Assembly (NCBI GenBank): GCA_020635075.1
Contig: JACKAM010000002.1
Coordinates: forward strand, 186,001 to 250,000
Direction of reading: 5' to 3'
Length of the DNA: 64,000 nt
Source of the DNA: Pseudobdellovibrionaceae bacterium
GTDB taxonomy: Bacteria > Bdellovibrionota > Bdellovibrionia > Bdellovibrionales > UBA1609
How positions within the stretch are numbered: the first letter of the stretch is position 1; each line of letters starts with the position of its first letter. The notes under the pieces are model-generated. The model was not told the origin of the DNA. It did not search any database and saw only the letters and a program-made list of their open reading frames with translations. A program made the position numbers and the translations under genes. Shown here in pieces: positions 24,475-33,320 of this stretch.

Positions 24475-25371
24475 TTAGTTTCCCTGGCTGCCCGCATAGC
24501 GGGTGGCCACACCTGCGGCCTCTTCAAGAGAGTTCACCGACTTCAATCCGTAAACCCTTATATGGTCCAGCAAAAAGGCATCTTCCACTTCACCGCTGGG
24601 GTTGTCACCCACAAAGCCCGAGTCCATAGAGACACTCAAACGAAAAATGGCGGCATTCTTTTTGTCCTCGAATTTGGCAACATCAATTTGAACCTGGCGT
24701 GTAATCCAGTCCTTAGCGGCATGGTTACCCAGTACTACATTTGTTCCGAACTCTGAAGGCTCCTGCCAAATGGTTTCCCACACGGTGGTGCTCTGCAAAG
24801 CAGCCGGTACAGGAGTCGCTCCAAGACCGCAGGTGGCAGAGTCGTGAGGACAGATCTCTATGCGCAAACCCTCAGGGGTGTCCCTCTTGTTGATAGCCAG
24901 AGTTACCTTTTGCTCAAGCCTGACCGGAAGGTAAGATACCACGAAAACCAGATGGTGAAAAACATTGAGGTTCATGGGCTGGGAGATCAAATAGGTGTCA
25001 TGAGCCAACTTGTCATCCTGACTCATAAAAAGAACGGCTTTGGACCCATCAGGAACAACTCCTACATCGGCCTTGTCCTCGATGGTCACGGCCGCTTCAA
25101 CGCCCTCCTCGCCGTCGTCGCGAACGGCCGCATACCAATCAACATTGCCGCCGCCTTTGATCTGGTTTCGCTCGAAGCTATCCTTAATAAGGCTACATCC
25201 ACCGACAAACTTCTCCATACTCTCGACACTTTTGCACGTCGGAAGATTCGGCAAGACCGATAAAAGGTCAATTTGGCTATCTGAATTTTCGTTTTGAAGT
25301 TTCTCTTCCCCTGAACACCCGACAAGAAGTACCAAAGCGAACAACAGGGTCCATCTCATTTCAATACACAT
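24475..25371 (-). CDS. exported lipoprotein of unknown function
   Basis: 298 residues. Hydrophobic signal (about 7-17) ending in the lipobox LVGC with Cys19, then an acidic, Asn-rich mature N-terminus. The body (about 60-290) reads as a beta-sandwich with WYAAVRDDGEEG and a late segment SMDSGFVGDNPSGEVEDAF, which could be a carbohydrate-binding-like jelly roll. GGGGAG precedes the ATG at 25371; an ATG at 25359 is a possible second start. Downstream is the peroxiredoxin, 70 nt away; upstream lies the cytochrome gene set, with a 189-nt gap. No family recognised. Confidence 0.75.
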   Translation of the reverse strand: MCIEMRWTLLFALVLLVGCSGEEKLQNENSDSQIDLLSVLPNLPTCKSVESMEKFVGGCSLIKDSFERNQIKGGGNVDWYAAVRDDGEEGVEAAVTIEDKADVGVVPDGSKAVLFMSQDDKLAHDTYLISQPMNLNVFHHLVFVVSYLPVRLEQKVTLAINKRDTPEGLRIEICPHDSATCGLGATPVPAALQSTTVWETIWQEPSEFGTNVVLGNHAAKDWITRQVQIDVAKFEDKKNAAIFRLSVSMDSGFVGDNPSGEVEDAFLLDHIRVYGLKSVNSLEEAAGVATRYAGSQGN

Positions 25372-25459
25372 ACTACTCCCCTAAGTGGTCCCGTCCAAGT
25401 CTTATAGATTTCAAGTCTCATACCAGGTCAGTCACGCTTAGATTCGAAACAGATGGACA

Positions 25460-25509
25460 CATTCGAGACACTGTCTAGATACTAGATTGTTCTCTAAATG
25501 TCCCGAATG
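25460..25509. repeat. imperfect inverted repeat in the gap between two lipoprotein genes
   Basis: CATTCGAGACA (25460-25470) and TGTCCCGAATG (25499-25509) pair over 10 of 11 positions around a 28-nt AT-rich spacer. It could be a terminator for the gene set 25561-31061 or an operator for the lipoprotein downstream. No T run follows on the minus strand. Confidence 0.35.
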
Positions 25510-25560
25510 ATTGAAGACTGAGACGGGCCCAATTGGGGAATCCAATCCGGGGGGATCAGC

Positions 25561-26742
25561 TTAATTATTGGGTGCCCCGTCCAGTATCCAGTCTTCAATT
25601 GCCTGCCTGGCGGCCTGGCTAACCAGGCCGGCAGGCGGCATGGGATTATTGGCGTCGTTCATCCGACTCAGAAGGAGACTTCCCGTCGGATCATATGGAA
25701 TCACTACAAAGTAATTGATCATCTCCTGGTAGTTGGTCACGTTCAATCCTGCGCGAGGGTTGGTATTTCCGTGACAACCGACACAGCTCTGACCAAATGT
25801 TCCGCCCCCGGCAACCAATTCAGAGAAGCGGGCGGGGTTAAATGTTGTTGTGCCTAAAGATCCAAAACTCACTCCAAAAGTATCGCCCGCGGCGATGTCA
25901 GTTTCCACAATCAAAGTTCCCGTGGAGACCACGCGGTTTTGTCCAGACGGAACCTTACGGCTGACGGCCTTCCAGGTTGTTCCCTGAGCCAGCTCCTTGC
26001 CATTGATCGACACACGGATGTCTTTAACCTCAACGGCTTGGCCACCAGCAAAGACTTTGGGATTTCTAAAGTTGTAGTTAGTTTCCCCTGTTGGGGTAGT
26101 GAATGTTCTCACTTCGACTTCAAAGCGGGCACCGGCAACCCCTTGCTGACCTTGAATCATGTCAGCTGAGAGATCTAACGTTCGAGCCTGATAGTTATTG
26201 GTAGCATTAAGGGCAATTTCCTTGGTCCCTACACGAGGGCCGTCAGGAGGAGGAATGACGACTCCACCTCCGCCGCCACCTCCGCCGCCGCCATTGTTCT
26301 GTTGAGCGGCGAGACAGTCGTTAAATGTGATCTGAGCTTCATCCCATCCTGTCTTGTACCCGTTGACCGCCTCCTGATGCTGTTCACCTGTGTAGGGTGG
26401 TTTGTGACTAGGATTAATCGCAAAGTCCGCAATCTTTAGTTCTCCGGCACCGGCAAAGGCCTCAAAGGCCAGCTCCAGATTATCCTCCCCAAAGCTTCCT
26501 TTTCCCCCACCACCATTGACATGGCAGCTGCCACAATTTGTTTTTAGGAAGGGTTGCCAACCTTTGCTGAATTCCTGTTTCAGTATGTCCCCGCAAATTC
26601 CAGATCCCAGCCCAAAGTTGCCACCCAGGTTTTTGGTGCTCCCTTCGCTGTGCATGGGAGCACAGCCTGTGCTACCCAATCCGAGGACAAGTCCGATTAA
26701 AACCCCAATGTAAACGACGATTGTCTTTCCTGTGATTCCCAT
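25561..26742 (-). CDS. di-heme c-type cytochrome lipoprotein
   Basis: 393 residues. Signal peptide with lipobox STGC (Cys27). Two heme c attachment motifs are visible: C70-G-S-C73-H near the start of the mature protein, and CVGCH near residue 320. Between them are a poly-glycine linker (about 150-160) and a beta-rich domain of about 140 residues. Histidines for the sixth ligand cannot be assigned. It is the last gene of a four-gene set of exported proteins on the minus strand and probably works in the periplasm or on the outer membrane as an electron carrier or heme sensor. The pairing of a C-terminal c-heme module with beta domains recalls planctomycete-type cytochromes. Confidence 0.8.
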   Translation of the reverse strand: MGITGKTIVVYIGVLIGLVLGLGSTGCAPMHSEGSTKNLGGNFGLGSGICGDILKQEFSKGWQPFLKTNCGSCHVNGGGGKGSFGEDNLELAFEAFAGAGELKIADFAINPSHKPPYTGEQHQEAVNGYKTGWDEAQITFNDCLAAQQNNGGGGGGGGGGVVIPPPDGPRVGTKEIALNATNNYQARTLDLSADMIQGQQGVAGARFEVEVRTFTTPTGETNYNFRNPKVFAGGQAVEVKDIRVSINGKELAQGTTWKAVSRKVPSGQNRVVSTGTLIVETDIAAGDTFGVSFGSLGTTTFNPARFSELVAGGGTFGQSCVGCHGNTNPRAGLNVTNYQEMINYFVVIPYDPTGSLLLSRMNDANNPMPPAGLVSQAARQAIEDWILDGAPNN

Positions 26743-26822
26743 TGTTCACACTCCTTGTGAACTTGATGTTTAATAATCCCATTTTCACAGCTGGGCCCCC
26801 CGGCCCAACTGTCCATATTCAC

Positions 26823-28265
26823 TTAAAACAAAACCACTTGATCCAAATCTGAGTTGCTAAAAACGTTTGGTACGACTTTACTCAGAAGGTCGACCCGACC
26901 GGAAAACTTCAAGTAGTTGGCAAAAACCCCAGCAGCCGCTTTCTCAGCCGTTCCGCCAGTCACAAACTGGTCGTTGGCAGTTTGGCCTGAGGTGAAATTA
27001 CCCAACTGAAAGTTCTTAGTCGGCGGACGACCAGCAGGATCAAAAGCGATCATGTACACCACGCCAGCACTACCGCGGTCGCTTCTCCAAGCGGCGTCCG
27101 GGCTGTTTGAAACCGTACTGCTGCAAGAGCCGTCAGTGGACACGTATAAAAACATTTTTTGACCCATCAACCGCGCAGTTTCCAACACGCGGCCGATTAG
27201 AGCACCGGCTTGCTGGTCAGCCTGGTCTCCCCGGGTACGCGTATTGTTGTGGTAGTCGTAACCACCCAACTCAAGAGCTGCCGTACTGGCATTGCCGTTA
27301 AGTACATTGTAGACCATGGAACAGAACACTAAATCCTGGCTGTTATCGCCAGCATTTTGCGCATTCCAAACTCCTGCGATTCCCCGTCCATCTTGGCGAG
27401 GATCCAAGGTGTCATTGTTGGAACTGATAACATCTACATTCTTTTTGCCCGCGCACTCCACAAGGTCTTTGAGGTTTTCACCACCACTCAGGCTGGCTAG
27501 TCGACGGGTTTGTTCCATACTCAACTTATCGATTGATTTAAAAAGTGATACTTGCTGGGCTTTGCTCAGCCTTCCAAGAGCATTAGTGAATCCACCTGAA
27601 GCTCCCACCAAATCCTGATACCGGTTCACAATCAGTGGCACGGGAGGTCTGACAAAAGCAACGCTTTGACGAATTCCAGTTTCGGAATCGCGGCGTCCTA
27701 AATTCGGCAATTTGGCTCCCGCCAATCCTGCCGCATTAACCATCCCCGAGACATCCAGCTTGTTAGCATCTGAATCATCACGAGTGCGAACATTAACACC
27801 GATAAAGGCCGTGTTGGCGATTGTTGCCGCTGTAGCCGTGGAACGAATTCCGGCTAAAAGCTTGCTGATACCATTGCCAGCAAAGGGTGTGTTACCAAAT
27901 TCTCTTTCGATGGGAAGACTGCCTCCGGCACCTAGTCCCATCTTGTCGTAAGAGGTAAGTTTTTGTCCGCCTGCATCCATGGGCACAAAGTTGGCGCCCA
28001 GCATGGCTCCGCCGGCAAGATTGATGGTAATGAACGGAACCAAAGTATTGGTGCTTCCCCCGCCACCCCCATCATCTTCGCAAGTTGCCGCGTATGCAAA
28101 GTTGCTTTGCGCTACAACATTTACGATCGACGGTAAAAACAACATTCCGGAAAACTTGAGCAGCCCTGAGGCGAGAAATTCGCGACGTGTCTGGGGTGCT
28201 GCGTGGCCCGGTAGAGGTTCAAACTTACCTTCCTTGATCAGTTTTTCTATCTCTGCCTTTTTCAC
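26823..28265 (-). CDS. Tat-exported DUF1501-like protein
   Basis: 480 residues. The N-terminus has a long charged region and a twin-arginine signal TRREFLASG (Arg27-Arg28) followed by a hydrophobic stretch, so the protein is exported folded. The mature part has AALELGGYDYHNNTRTRGDQ and a following FLYVSTDGS, like the DUF1501 (sulfatase/phosphatase-fold) family, which often carries GWDTH-type metal ligands; here the sequence is GYDYH. In Planctomycetes such proteins are encoded beside DUF1592/cytochrome-type partners, and here too a LamG/c-heme protein and a di-heme lipoprotein flank it. Function is unknown; a hydrolase or a binding partner of the neighbours is possible. Confidence 0.75.
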   Translation of the reverse strand: MKKAEIEKLIKEGKFEPLPGHAAPQTRREFLASGLLKFSGMLFLPSIVNVVAQSNFAYAATCEDDGGGGGSTNTLVPFITINLAGGAMLGANFVPMDAGGQKLTSYDKMGLGAGGSLPIEREFGNTPFAGNGISKLLAGIRSTATAATIANTAFIGVNVRTRDDSDANKLDVSGMVNAAGLAGAKLPNLGRRDSETGIRQSVAFVRPPVPLIVNRYQDLVGASGGFTNALGRLSKAQQVSLFKSIDKLSMEQTRRLASLSGGENLKDLVECAGKKNVDVISSNNDTLDPRQDGRGIAGVWNAQNAGDNSQDLVFCSMVYNVLNGNASTAALELGGYDYHNNTRTRGDQADQQAGALIGRVLETARLMGQKMFLYVSTDGSCSSTVSNSPDAAWRSDRGSAGVVYMIAFDPAGRPPTKNFQLGNFTSGQTANDQFVTGGTAEKAAAGVFANYLKFSGRVDLLSKVVPNVFSNSDLDQVVLF

Positions 28266-28320
28266 TGTAATTCTCCTTGATCGGGCTCCTCATGAGCCCT
28301 TTTTCCCCAATAATCCCCTA

Positions 28321-29016
28321 TTAAAGTTCCAATGCATCCAAGCTAGCGATCATGACCGTGCATACGTAAAGGGCAAAGCGGTCGGTGTCGGCAGCCTGAT
28401 TTCCTCCGGCGGCAATGACCTCAGCCATGGCATCCTGAAGGAGTTGCAGTTCTGTATCAGTTTCGTTTCGCCCCCAGAAAGATCTGGCGAGACGACGAAT
28501 AATGTCCATGCGTGCAGTGTTACTAACATTGTTAGGTCCAGACCCAAAATTCACTTGAGGGAAGATCCTGCGCTCAGCGGCGGCGGTCCCCTTCTCTTTG
28601 TTCACTAAGTCACCGCACACTTCACCCCCCAGAGAGGCTGCGGCCATTATCATCGGCGCATTCAGAGTGTTGGCCTTTCCGTTCTCAGAAAATGAACCCT
28701 TCTTTTCTTCGTACAGAGATTTGGCTGCAGCACTGGGCTCTTCTATTCCCGAGATCGCCACCATGTTGTCCAAAACCTGACCAGAGTGAACCACCGAGGT
28801 GGTACGAGCTCCGTCGATAATTTTGAGATCGCCGTTACCGCCGCCAGGACCAGGAGGAAGAAGGCTTCCAAGATCACCCTGGTTTAGGCTGGAAAGATCT
28901 TCGTACTTGTGAACAAAGGCGTTGTTACAACCACTTGCCAGCAGGAAGACCAGACCTAGCATCCATACTTTGATTTCGTTTCCTGAATTGTTTTTCATTT
29001 CATTCATATGTTTCAT
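28321..29016 (-). CDS. small exported lipoprotein in the cytochrome gene set
   Basis: 231 residues. A hydrophobic signal ends in the lipobox ASGC (Cys30). The mature protein begins with low-complexity Ser/Leu/Gly/Pro residues and later contains a predicted helical part (about 150-231) with NTARMDIIRRLARSFWGR, ending in a hydrophobic helix. It lies 17 nt after the LamG protein and 55 nt before the Tat protein, so it belongs to the same operon. The helical part may be the scaffold that corresponds to the DUF1585/DUF1587-like parts of planctomycete cytochromes; I am not sure. Confidence 0.7.
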   Translation of the reverse strand: MKHMNEMKNNSGNEIKVWMLGLVFLLASGCNNAFVHKYEDLSSLNQGDLGSLLPPGPGGGNGDLKIIDGARTTSVVHSGQVLDNMVAISGIEEPSAAAKSLYEEKKGSFSENGKANTLNAPMIMAAASLGGEVCGDLVNKEKGTAAAERRIFPQVNFGSGPNNVSNTARMDIIRRLARSFWGRNETDTELQLLQDAMAEVIAAGGNQAADTDRFALYVCTVMIASLDALEL

Positions 29017-29033
29017 GGCTCAGACCTCCATCC

Positions 29034-31061
29034 TTAGTTGCCCAAGCATGCGCCTTGGACGGCAACACGCTCGAAGAGCCATTTCAGGTTGTAGTTGTTC
29101 TTTTCAAATTCGTCTGCAGTGGTCAGAATCATTTGACCTTCATTCAGTGTGGGCTCCCGCTTACACAGGCTTGAGTAAACCCGACGAACCATGCAGCGGC
29201 TGAAAGCCTGGGAATTTCCAATCATTGTTCCCAAGGAGTTAAGTCCTGCTCCTTGGATCTTTCCGCGCCAACCGAAGTATTTGAGGTTGGAGCCACGGAT
29301 CAACTGATTGATCCAGGCGGTATTGTTTACAGCATAACCATCTGGGAACACGTCGTTGTTCACATTCAACTTGTCCGAGATTCCAGCGGGATTTCTCTTC
29401 ATTTGGTTTTCGCCATTTCCGTCGGCCAGACTCAAACCGTGCTTAACTCGGTTATTTTCGAAATCCAGTTGACCGAAGGCAGGGCGGATTGCATCCATGC
29501 CGGCATGACAGCCCTTACATTCAGCCTGGTACTTGGCGTTTGATCCACCAGGATATCGGTCCACATCGCGACCCACCATACTATCCGCGTTCGAGGTGTC
29601 GGCCCATTGTTCGATGGGCACACAGAGGAATTCGCGGAAGGCAAATTCCACTAAACGGCGATTTGTTCCTGCATCAGCGTGAGCCTCCAGGAAGGCACGA
29701 CTGGTGAGTATGCCCGCCGGATCAGGATTGGTCGTTGCTGCCCCGTTTGCTCCCATAATGGGTTGTCCGTTCACTCGGTGAAGGACGCGTGCCAGGGAGT
29801 ATCCTTGGCTGGCCAGGGACTCATAGTGGCGATTTGACAAGAGGATATCCTGAACCACGTTCTGAGGTACAGCGGCCTTGGTTGGATCAGCCTTGTAGTA
29901 AAAATCTCCACTGACAAGAAGACGAGCATCCAAACCATCGCGGGTGACGCCCACGACGGTCGCCACGAAGTCACTCAATGGAGCTTTCATGGTTTCGTCT
30001 CTGGTTGCCATTTGTGCGGCGAAATCCCGCACGGTGATGTTGTAGAAGTTTACAGATGCCGTCGCCTTCTTCGCCGCCTCAACATATTGATTGGCCGCCA
30101 TCAATGCTTCCATTTCATCAAGCACTGGGTGATCGATGGGCACCCGGGTTCCACCGAGACGGTGGTAGAGTACGGCAGCCTTTTGGCGAAGATCACTGAT
30201 GGGTTCGTCCGGCTTAGGCATGACCGCCACATTTCCCGGTTGCACAGCCGTATCGCCCTGGATCTCTTTCGCAGTTAAAGCCCGGCAGAAAACAGCCACC
30301 ATGTGCAGCTCTCCCAGCCAGGGACGTTCCTGACCAGCTGTTTGGTAGCTCAGCTCGTTACCAAAGGCGAATTCCATGCTGTCATCCCAATTTGCAAATG
30401 ATCCACTACCACCAAGGTTGGTGAAGGTGGCCTGAAGCTGTCGATCGACATAGAGGCGCGCGGTGGTGCCATCTTTGACCATAACAACATGATGGAGAGC
30501 ATTCTCCTGAAGAACTCCATCAGGGCTTTCAAAGCCGTTTAACGATCCTTGGTTGTTGGTACCAGTTCGCACACGGCCCATCCAGTGGCCTACGCCATCG
30601 TAGGTCTGACCAACGGTGAAGTTGCGCGTTCCAGAATCTCGGGACAGAGTGATCATACGCGCTGGACCATTTTGGTTGTCCTCACTCACGCGGACATATG
30701 CCTCAACAGTGAGGGCATTACTGGCCTTACAGGCATTGATGATTTTGGTTGCCGGTGAACCCGAGCGCGCAATGGTTGGCTGGTTAAACCGCAGATAACC
30801 ATTTTCGCGAGTCACGCGAGCCGGATCACCGATTGTCAGATTCAGGGGAGTTCCTACTCCTGAAGAATCAACAACGGGTCCCGTGGTGTTATTAAAGAGA
30901 TAAAGAGCAGCGATCCCTGTCTTGCTACCTTCACCGTTGATATCCAGTGCTCCAGCCAGAGGCTGTGCACCGATACCAATGGTGAGCAAAGATGTGTAGA
31001 TGATGTTCTTTATCCACGTCCTTGTGGTTGGAACTTGAGTTCCATAGGCACTACCGACCAT
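29034..31061 (-). CDS. exported LamG-domain protein with one heme c motif (DUF1592/DUF1588-like)
   Basis: 675 residues from ATG 31061 (AAGGGAG 7 nt upstream; open frame continues 44 codons further). A signal peptide (about 18-40) is followed by a concanavalin-like LamG domain (about 50-240), as seen from LYVDRQLQATF and similar strands. A helical region follows, with GILTSRAFLEAHA, like the DUF1588 motif, then CKGCH at 515-519 in a context (FGQLDFEN) like that of the planctomycete c-heme families. It is the first gene of the four-gene set. LamG domains usually bind glycans or proteins outside the cell; the heme points to electron transfer. Together they suggest a surface redox or polymer-processing complex. 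Confidence 0.75.
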   Translation of the reverse strand: MVGSAYGTQVPTTRTWIKNIIYTSLLTIGIGAQPLAGALDINGEGSKTGIAALYLFNNTTGPVVDSSGVGTPLNLTIGDPARVTRENGYLRFNQPTIARSGSPATKIINACKASNALTVEAYVRVSEDNQNGPARMITLSRDSGTRNFTVGQTYDGVGHWMGRVRTGTNNQGSLNGFESPDGVLQENALHHVVMVKDGTTARLYVDRQLQATFTNLGGSGSFANWDDSMEFAFGNELSYQTAGQERPWLGELHMVAVFCRALTAKEIQGDTAVQPGNVAVMPKPDEPISDLRQKAAVLYHRLGGTRVPIDHPVLDEMEALMAANQYVEAAKKATASVNFYNITVRDFAAQMATRDETMKAPLSDFVATVVGVTRDGLDARLLVSGDFYYKADPTKAAVPQNVVQDILLSNRHYESLASQGYSLARVLHRVNGQPIMGANGAATTNPDPAGILTSRAFLEAHADAGTNRRLVEFAFREFLCVPIEQWADTSNADSMVGRDVDRYPGGSNAKYQAECKGCHAGMDAIRPAFGQLDFENNRVKHGLSLADGNGENQMKRNPAGISDKLNVNNDVFPDGYAVNNTAWINQLIRGSNLKYFGWRGKIQGAGLNSLGTMIGNSQAFSRCMVRRVYSSLCKREPTLNEGQMILTTADEFEKNNYNLKWLFERVAVQGACLGN

Positions 31062-31530
31062 GGCAGTTCTCCCTTTCATCCTTGAAAACTCTCTGCTTGT
31101 TGTGATTTGCCAGATGCCCCGAGAGTTCGTCGTCCTTAACTTCGTTACCCCACTGATAGGTATTGCATAGGTCGGGCCAGGCCCAACACTCAACCGGGGG
31201 GGTCTAGAGGGGTAAGTGCGTTGACACTGATTAAACTTTGGGCACTTTTGGGCCTAATCAATTTTGTGAATATGTCGAACTTTTGGGCAGGTGATCACCC
31301 GTACCCCTAGTTATATGAGAGCCTGAAATCCAAATGGCGTTTAATTGAGTTTCAAGCTGGGATGGAAGTGACCACCCCCCTGTTGACAGCATCCGATGAC
31401 ACAGGGCTTCAGATCGAGAAATCGTCAGTCATTTTGACAGACCACGCCAGCCACCGGAACTCTTGAATCCGATTTGGAATCCATCCTAAAACTAAGTATC
31501 ACCATCAATGATTGAATCGAGGAGTTCCCA
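31062..31530. other. divergent intergenic region between LamG operon and tdk
   Basis: 469 nt without a supported gene. It must hold the promoters of both the LamG operon and tdk. I see TTGACA-like hexamers (for example near 31380 and 31435) but no good -10 at the right distance, and no strong hairpin. Confidence 0.5.
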
Positions 31531-32175
31531 TTGACCGACATTTTTACTCGCCACAAGTTTCGCCCCGGATGGGTGGAGGTCATCGTCGGCTGCATGTTTA
31601 GTGGAAAGACTGAAGAGCTGATTCGCCAACTCCGCCGTGCCCAGCTGGCGAAAATGAAAATCCAGGTGTTTAAACCTGCCCTCGATGACCGCTATTCGGC
31701 CGATCATGTGGCCTCCCACAATCAGAGTCTATTTCCTTCACAAATTGTTCGCCGCTCAGACGAAATCTTGGCTTTGGTTGAGAAGACGACCGAAGTTGTG
31801 GGCATCGATGAGGGGCAGTTCTTTGATGACGGAATTCTGGAAATCACCACTGTCTTGGCCAATGCCGGAAAACGGGTGATTGTTGCCGGCCTGGATACAG
31901 ATTGGAAGGGCCAACCTTTTGGACCTATCCCCCGACTGATGGCGGTAGCCGAAGTGATCCGCAAGCAGTTCGCCATTTGTATGGTCTGTGGCGAGCCCGC
32001 GGTTCGCACCCAGCGCCTGATTTCTGCCGACAATGACATCTTAGTTGGCTCGGGAGAGGCCTATGAAGCCCGTTGCCGTACTCACTTTGACCCGGAGTTC
32101 AGCCAGCGCTTTCAGCAAAACCGCCGTCAAGCCGAGAGCTTAGATGCTCAAGAAGGGCCTTCGCCCAGCCCCTAA
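31531..32175 (+). CDS. tdk: thymidine kinase
   Basis: 214 residues. The P-loop GCMFSGKTEELI lies near 19-30, the catalytic glutamate is in VGIDEGQFFD (near 92), and the zinc-binding cysteines are CMVC in the C-terminal half with a later CRTH. This is the type II, Tdk family that phosphorylates thymidine with ATP in the salvage route. The start is TTG at 31531, with GAGGAG 6 nt upstream; no ATG fits the conserved N-terminus. hpt follows 85 nt later in the same direction, so both may form a nucleotide-salvage unit closed by the hairpin at 32822. The last 20 residues (Gln/Ser/Pro-rich) extend beyond the family core. Confidence 0.94.
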   Translation: MTDIFTRHKFRPGWVEVIVGCMFSGKTEELIRQLRRAQLAKMKIQVFKPALDDRYSADHVASHNQSLFPSQIVRRSDEILALVEKTTEVVGIDEGQFFDDGILEITTVLANAGKRVIVAGLDTDWKGQPFGPIPRLMAVAEVIRKQFAICMVCGEPAVRTQRLISADNDILVGSGEAYEARCRTHFDPEFSQRFQQNRRQAESLDAQEGPSPSP

Positions 32176-32260
32176 TATATAGATAGGGGGCAAAACTTGA
32201 ATTCCACCCTGGTTGGTGGCAAGATTGCCTCACTTTTTGCCACTCACCCGGAGGACCAGG

Positions 32261-32794
32261 ATGCCTTCTCAGCTGAAGCTGACCGAACTCATTTCCGAAG
32301 AAGCCCTTACTGCCAAGGTTAAAGAAATTGGCAAAGCATTATCCGACAAGTACCACGGCGAAGACCTGGTGGCGATTTGCGTGCTCAAGGGTTCATTCAT
32401 GTTTTACGCTGATCTGATCCGAGAAATTGACACCGATTTGGTCAGCGAGTTCTTTGGGGTATCCAGCTATATGAACTCCAGCAAATCCTCTGGCGAAGTG
32501 CGATTGACCCTGGACCTACACAATCCCATCGAAGGGAAGCACGTTCTGCTCGTTGAAGACATCGTCGACACGGGTTTGACGATGAACTATCTGCAGAAAA
32601 CATTGGGAGCTCGCAACCCCAAAAGTCTAACTACTGCAGCCCTATTGCTTAAACCCTCATGCCTCAAAGTTGAGTGCAAAGTCGATTATGTGGGCTTTGA
32701 GATCCCCGATGAATTTGTAGTTGGCTATGGATTGGACTATCAAGGTTACTTCCGTAACATTCCCTACATTGCTCAGGTGCAGGGCCTGATTTGA
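32261..32794 (+). CDS. hpt: hypoxanthine phosphoribosyltransferase
   Basis: 177 residues from ATG 32261, which has GGAGG 7 nt upstream; the open frame continues 16 codons further. The PRPP-binding motif VLLVEDIVDTGLT is near residue 95 and the N-terminal VCVLKGSFMF loop (AICVLKGSFMF) fits the family. It converts hypoxanthine (and guanine) with PRPP to the nucleotide. Length is that of E. coli Hpt. Confidence 0.94.
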   Translation: MPSQLKLTELISEEALTAKVKEIGKALSDKYHGEDLVAICVLKGSFMFYADLIREIDTDLVSEFFGVSSYMNSSKSSGEVRLTLDLHNPIEGKHVLLVEDIVDTGLTMNYLQKTLGARNPKSLTTAALLLKPSCLKVECKVDYVGFEIPDEFVVGYGLDYQGYFRNIPYIAQVQGLI

Positions 32795-32821
32795 TCAACT
32801 GGTTCCTGCCAGTGATGCGGG

Positions 32822-32857
32822 AAAACAAAAAGCCACCAAAAGGTGGCTTTTTGTTTT
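32822..32857. terminator. bidirectional terminator after hpt
   Basis: A perfect 16-bp stem (32822-32837 with 32842-32857), GC-rich in the centre (GCCACC/GGTGGC), AAAA loop, A-rich left and T-rich right arm. It can end hpt on the plus strand and the small secreted protein gene on the minus strand. Confidence 0.9.
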
Positions 32858-32876
32858 TTCCAAAAAAACCTGGAAC

Positions 32877-33263
32877 CTAAAGCTTTGTCTTAATCTTGTA
32901 AGTTGCCTGTGAGGTACATATCGTCCCGCCACTTTGGTTCTGGCAGGTCGGCTTGCCGCAATTTATAGCTAGAACTTTGTTTTCCTTGTTGTCCTGACGC
33001 AGTTCCTTCTCCCAGGTCTTACAGGCTGCCTTCCAGTTTTTACGGGCCTCACGAGACATAGGAGCCTCATCTCCTTCGATGTCAGCCGTTCCATCCACCA
33101 CTTCCCAGGTATTTCCTTTAGCATCAGTGTCGGCCTTCTTGCCCTTGCGGATTTCAATAGTGGTTGTTTCACCCTCTTCGGCTTCCACATCCTTCACATC
33201 CACGCTTTGCGCGAAAGCGATGGGTGCCAAAATCAAAGTTAAGATCACGACTAATTTTTTCAT
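32877..33263 (-). CDS. small secreted protein of unknown function
   Basis: 128 residues. A classic signal peptide (MKKLVVILTLILAPIAFAQS) with an AFA-QS cleavage site. The mature part is highly charged, with acidic EEGE and lysine-rich pieces, and four cysteines, including CKTWEK, NCGKPTC and ICTSQ, that may form two disulfides in the periplasm. Downstream on the minus strand is the bidirectional terminator. It lies 57 nt after the transglycosylase gene. No family recognised. Confidence 0.75.
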   Translation of the reverse strand: MKKLVVILTLILAPIAFAQSVDVKDVEAEEGETTTIEIRKGKKADTDAKGNTWEVVDGTADIEGDEAPMSREARKNWKAACKTWEKELRQDNKENKVLAINCGKPTCQNQSGGTICTSQATYKIKTKL

Positions 33264-33320
33264 AAGTACTCCTTGTTAAATCAAGAAGCTTATCCTCTCC
33301 CAAGGGTGAAAGCTGAGCAA

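Noticed and set aside
24405..24527. Longer N-terminus of the peroxiredoxin
   Set aside because: Overlaps the lipoprotein gene and lacks a ribosome site; GTG 24404 has GGAGG at good spacing.
31380..31455. tdk promoter based on TTGACA hexamers
   Set aside because: No acceptable -10 sequence at 16-18 nt from either hexamer.
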